Of a stretch of DNA of 64,000 nt, positions 60,801 to 64,000 are shown one piece after another. Location of the stretch: positions 45,184,938 through 45,248,937 of the forward strand of contig NW_026622786.1 in the NCBI RefSeq assembly GCF_023065955.2, in the 5' to 3' direction. Each line of letters starts with the position of its first letter. Position 1 is the stretch's first letter. The notes below the pieces were generated by a model. That model was not told where the DNA came from, searched no databases, and saw only the letters and a list, made by a program, of their open reading frames with translations. Origin of the DNA: Ursus arctos. Lineage: Eukaryota > Chordata > Mammalia > Carnivora > Ursidae. The position numbers and the translations under genes were made by a program.

Positions 60801-62650
60801 AGGATTGGTCTCACCTGGGAGATGAACCTTATTTTCCAATGCTGCCCTAGCTCTTGGTTGTCTTTCAAACCTTTGTGATTGTCCAAAGAGCCTATTTTAT
60901 TTTTATTAGCTCCCTGTAATTGAAAATGTGCCAAGACCAGTCCGAGCCTCAAAAGGGAGGATTTCATCCAATACCTAGATTCAGGTTGATTGGAAGCCAG
61001 ACCCTGAAGTCGTAGCTTTTAGAGTGCAAATACATACTGTCCTGTAGGGCTGCAATCATAAAACCCTATTGGGTCCTTGAGCCAGGTGATCTGGATATGT
61101 CCCCTGGGTAGCATTGGCAATAATATTGGCTCCAAATGAGTGTATAAGCTCCTTTCTGGGAAATACCTGTGAGTTGTAGTGAGTCAGAGGGAAAACGCAA
61201 AGATGGCATACCCCAGCCTATATTCCCTAAGAGTACTTCCATGACGTTTAGATGTATGCCAAGCCTGTAGTCTGCCCCTATGTCTGAAATTCCAAGACTA
61301 GCAAGTAGGTTTCTTTCACAGAAAGTCTGGGGATGTGTTTCTGTCTATTGTCTGTGTAGTGTCCTGTGGGTGGTAATCTGCCAAGAACTGTCTCTCTGAT
61401 TGTTACAGTCCTGTGCGACCCAGAAACACAAGCTCCTCCTCCCCCCCAAACCCCCCCACCCCAGCCTGGGCAGCAGCCATAAAAACCAGGGTACTATCAG
61501 GTAAGAGACTTGTACAAGGAATTTCTTTGAGAGATGGCAGTGCTCTCGGAGAACATGGTGGAGGGAGAGGGTGTTAAATTAGTGCCCACCCTCCAAGGTT
61601 TCAGGAAATGTTTATAGTTAGTCCTCAGATGTACGTTTACCCCTCAGGGTGAAGCTATAGTCTGAAGCTAATAGGTCTCTTTAACAGAAAGATTGAGTTC
61701 CTGTATCTGTATCTGTTGCTTTGTGCTATGACCTGGGCATGGTAGCTGTCTAAGAACTTTGTCTCTGTTAGTTACATTCCTGTGGGACCCATGAGGAGTA
61801 TAAGCCTTACTGGTTACCAGAGCCAGTCAATATAGAGCTGTCCCCTGACAACAGCTACAAAAATCTGGGTACCAGAAAAGGGTATAAATACCTTTCAGGA
61901 TGATACTTAACTAGCTGGACTGAAGCAGAGAGAGAGTGCAAAGATTATATGCACTGGCCTTAGTTCTCTGAGAACACTTCCATAGGTTCTTATAATTGTG
62001 CCAAACCAGAAACCTGCCACTTAGGCCAAATCTCCTAGGGAAGGAAATGGCCTCTTTTTCAGAAAGATGGGCAGTGTGTTTCAATTTGCTGTTTAGTGCT
62101 CTGGGTTTTGTAGTCTGCCAAGAACGTTCTCGCCAATTGTTACAGTCCTATGGGACCCAAGAACTCAAGTGCCCCTTTGTCTCCATAACCAGGTGATTAA
62201 AGGAAGCTATAAAAACCAGGTCACTGATATAAAAACTGGGGCACCAGATATGTGTAGAAGCTCCCCTCTGGAATATACTGGTGTTCTGGAAGGCAGTAGA
62301 GGGAAAGTGCAAAGATGGCATCTACCAAAAAAAGAAAGAAATAGAAAGGAAGAAGGAGAAGGAAGAAGGAAGAAGAAAAGAAAGGGGGAAACAAAGATGT
62401 CATCTACTGGCTTTGGCAAGGCAGGAAAGTGCCCATTAGCTAGAGCGTAATTGTGACACCCATAGGAGAGGGGGGAGAAGATGATACCTTCCAGGTTTAG
62501 CAAGACAAGGGAAGAGCAGGAAGATGTCACCCACTCCTCTGATTCTGTAGGATAATCTAGTAGGTCTCTGCCCCCCACACCAATGCTTTAGAATTAGGAA
62601 ATGAGTCCTTCACCAAAAGTCTGGGTAGTTTTTAAAGGACTACTTCTGCT
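60801..62650 (-). mobile_element. L1 5' UTR with tandem ~370-bp units
   Basis: Continuous with ORF1. Recurring landmarks mark three units: CCAAGAACT-like words at 61381, 61750 and 62118, each followed by a GTTACA-TCCTGTGGGACCC-like block, spaced 369 and 368 bp apart. AAAAACCAGGGTAC-like words recur near 61475, 61850 and 62210, and GTGCAAAGAT-like words near 61197, 61937 and 62308. The layout resembles promoter monomers of LINE 5' UTRs. A purine tract lies at 62324-62390 and C runs at 61440-61464. Confidence 0.7.
62324..62390. repeat. (GGAAGAA)n-like purine tract
   Basis: Almost pure A/G, irregular AAG and GGAAG units, inside the L1 5'-UTR-like region. It gives spurious lysine- and serine/phenylalanine-rich ORFs. 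Confidence 0.9.
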
Positions 62651-64000
62651 TTGGGCCCTGGATGGGTGAGTCTGCATGTAGGCCCTTTAAGAGCTAAATT
62701 GTTTGTCTGATAGTTCATAGATCTCAATTTCTTTAGGGCCAGTTATTGGAGCTTTATTAGTTTCCGTGTTATATTTACTTAATTTTTGTCATCTTTCATT
62801 ACATTGGTATCTGCACATTTGGTTAAACAGTCTCCTTTTCCAGACTTTATAGGTTCACTTTGACAGAGATATTTCTCCAGACAGCTCAGTTTGGGTATCC
62901 GGATACGTCTGCTGATAATGTCCTTGGGCAGGTGGTGCCTGCTATTAGGGTCTATTTTTGGTGGGGCAGCTGTTTCATCTCTGAGGGTGTACCACTGGCT
63001 GAGAAGAGCTAGATAGGACTGCTGGCGTGTTTTCTCACTTGGCTTGCCTAGGTGAGATTGTAGTGTGAGCTCTGTGGTTGCCTGGATCAGCCTCTGGTTA
63101 GATTTATTGGATGGTTGGGATTCGGTAGTACACTCCAAAGTATACTAAAGTATACTTTAGTAGATGAAGCTTTGAATGAGTTTCTTTGCCCTAGCAGGAC
63201 AGTAGCACAGAAATCAGGGCTTGCACATCTCATTATTTGTGTGACTGAATATCCTAGTCACGTGGGGCCACAAGTTTTGCTCTGCAGACAGGGAAAGCCA
63301 TGGGCTGTGCTCTCCGTTCAAATGCCACTATGAGCAGAGCTATTGGATGGGCTACAGAATTTCTTGTGTGCTCTGGTAAGATTCTCAGGTTGGGCAGGCT
63401 GAAGCCAATATTCAGCAATGAATACAAATTAGTTTCCTTGCCTAGGTGCAGTGAGAGAAGCAGTTCCAAGGCCAGTAAGGCTCTTTGTTTGTGGCCTTGA
63501 CTCAAACTGCCCCAGGATGCAAGTTTCCTGGCTGAGCAGGACCACTGGCTTTCCTCTGGGGGCAATCAGCTCTACCTGCCTGCCAGTTGTTTTTGCTGGG
63601 TCACACAGCAGCTTCTGGGTATTCTCACCAGCCCTTTCTGTCAGACGGAACCAGGGATCATGCTCTGCAGCAGGTGGGGCTATGACTCAGCTCTCCTGGG
63701 GATGGACCACTTTAGACAACTCCCAAGTTTTCCTAAACAGGCTCTTCCAGTGGGAGGGACCAGGAGCTATAGTGAGCAGTGGTGAAGCTATGACTTAACT
63801 CCCTTGACTGGGCAAAGCAGGGGAAACCCTCTAAACCAGGTGCTAAATTTGCTTTGGGGGTGATCACCTCTCCCACCTTCCTCTTAGTGTGAGTACTGCT
63901 GGTGTTACCTTCCTGTCAAATGATGCCAGGAGCCAGGCTTTAAAGTGGTAGGGGTATGACTTAGCTCCTGGGCAGCGACATATCAGGCTCCAGGGCCAGC
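62651..64000 (-). mobile_element. Probable upstream L1 5' UTR, assignment uncertain
   Basis: It begins with GTAGGCCCTTTAAGAGC, a word I know from old L1 5' UTRs, then a GC-richer stretch to the window edge. The phrase GTGG-x-GGGGCTATGACTCAGCTC recurs in variants at about 63676, 63780 and 63950. Short ORFs here show no domain. It may belong to the same L1 or to a second one; an LTR element cannot be fully excluded. Confidence 0.45.

Noticed and set aside
62207..62578. Antisense ORF with a hydrophobic FFFLLPSPSS run as a membrane protein
   Set aside because: The run comes from the purine tract read on the other strand inside an L1 5'-UTR-like region.
63254..63798. Overlapping ORFs near the right edge as a new gene
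   Set aside because: They overlap on both strands, lack motifs, splice context or homology that I recognise, and lie in repeat-like sequence.
20165..64000. Next LRRIQ3 exon (coiled-coil region)
   Set aside because: I scanned the non-repeat stretches for an acceptor followed by a compatible frame and familiar sequence and found none. A short exon could still have been missed by eye.

Overview
The window is nuclear DNA from a carnivoran mammal, most likely a caniform. Two things point there. It carries many tRNA-Lys-derived CAN-SINEs, with a head reading GCGCCTGGGTGGCTCAG and a body that ends in a T-rich/A-rich tail. It also has long L1 LINEs whose 3' UTRs are of carnivoran type. Seven younger CAN-SINEs have nearly intact target-site duplications, and several share the body word ACAGCCAGCGAGAGAG, which I associate from memory with bear, seal or mustelid genomes rather than dog or cat. 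I cannot name the species. Base composition is AT-rich and typical of a large intron.

Only one gene is visible: LRRIQ3 (leucine-rich repeats and IQ motif containing 3), on the + strand. Two internal coding exons can be placed with good splice sites. Exon 2605-2928 (324 nt, phase 0/0) encodes the end of the leucine-rich repeat domain and its cap. Exon 20031-20164 (134 nt, entering in phase 0, leaving after 44 codons plus 2 nt) encodes the calmodulin-binding IQ motif. The protein reads straight across the 17.1 kb intron between them. I found no later exon of the gene, so 20165 to the end is most simply the next intron, although that cannot be proved from the window alone.

Most of the rest is transposon-derived. 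1-2310: antisense L1 with a U6 snRNA retrocopy and a CAN-SINE nested in it. 3075-9170: two old L1s in opposite orientation, with two young CAN-SINEs in the second. 9850-12240: a relatively young L1 whose 5' part is inverted, the signature of twin priming. 12.7-19 kb: MIR, LTR-like remnants, two nested CAN-SINEs, decayed repeat sequence, and a striking 287-bp inverted repeat with about 98% matching arms. 20.2-22.4 kb: mostly unique, with an L2. 22451-29124: one near-full-length antisense L1 with a recognisable target-site duplication and two CAN-SINEs. 29-36 kb: MIR, old L1 pieces, an MLT1-type LTR and a hAT-like DNA transposon. 36.3-39.3 kb: L1 3' ends. 39.3-47.4 kb: mostly unique intron with an old sense L1, MIR and SINEs, one SINE having a duplicated head. 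47.7-64 kb: almost continuous antisense L1, ending in a long 5'-UTR-like region built of roughly 370-bp tandem units.

No functional open LINE, tRNA, rRNA, CRISPR or complete ERV was found. All long ORFs outside the two exons are shadows or broken L1 ORFs. I see no new biological system here; the most unusual features are structural (the long inverted repeat, duplicated SINE head, recent 99-bp tandem duplication and U6 insertion).
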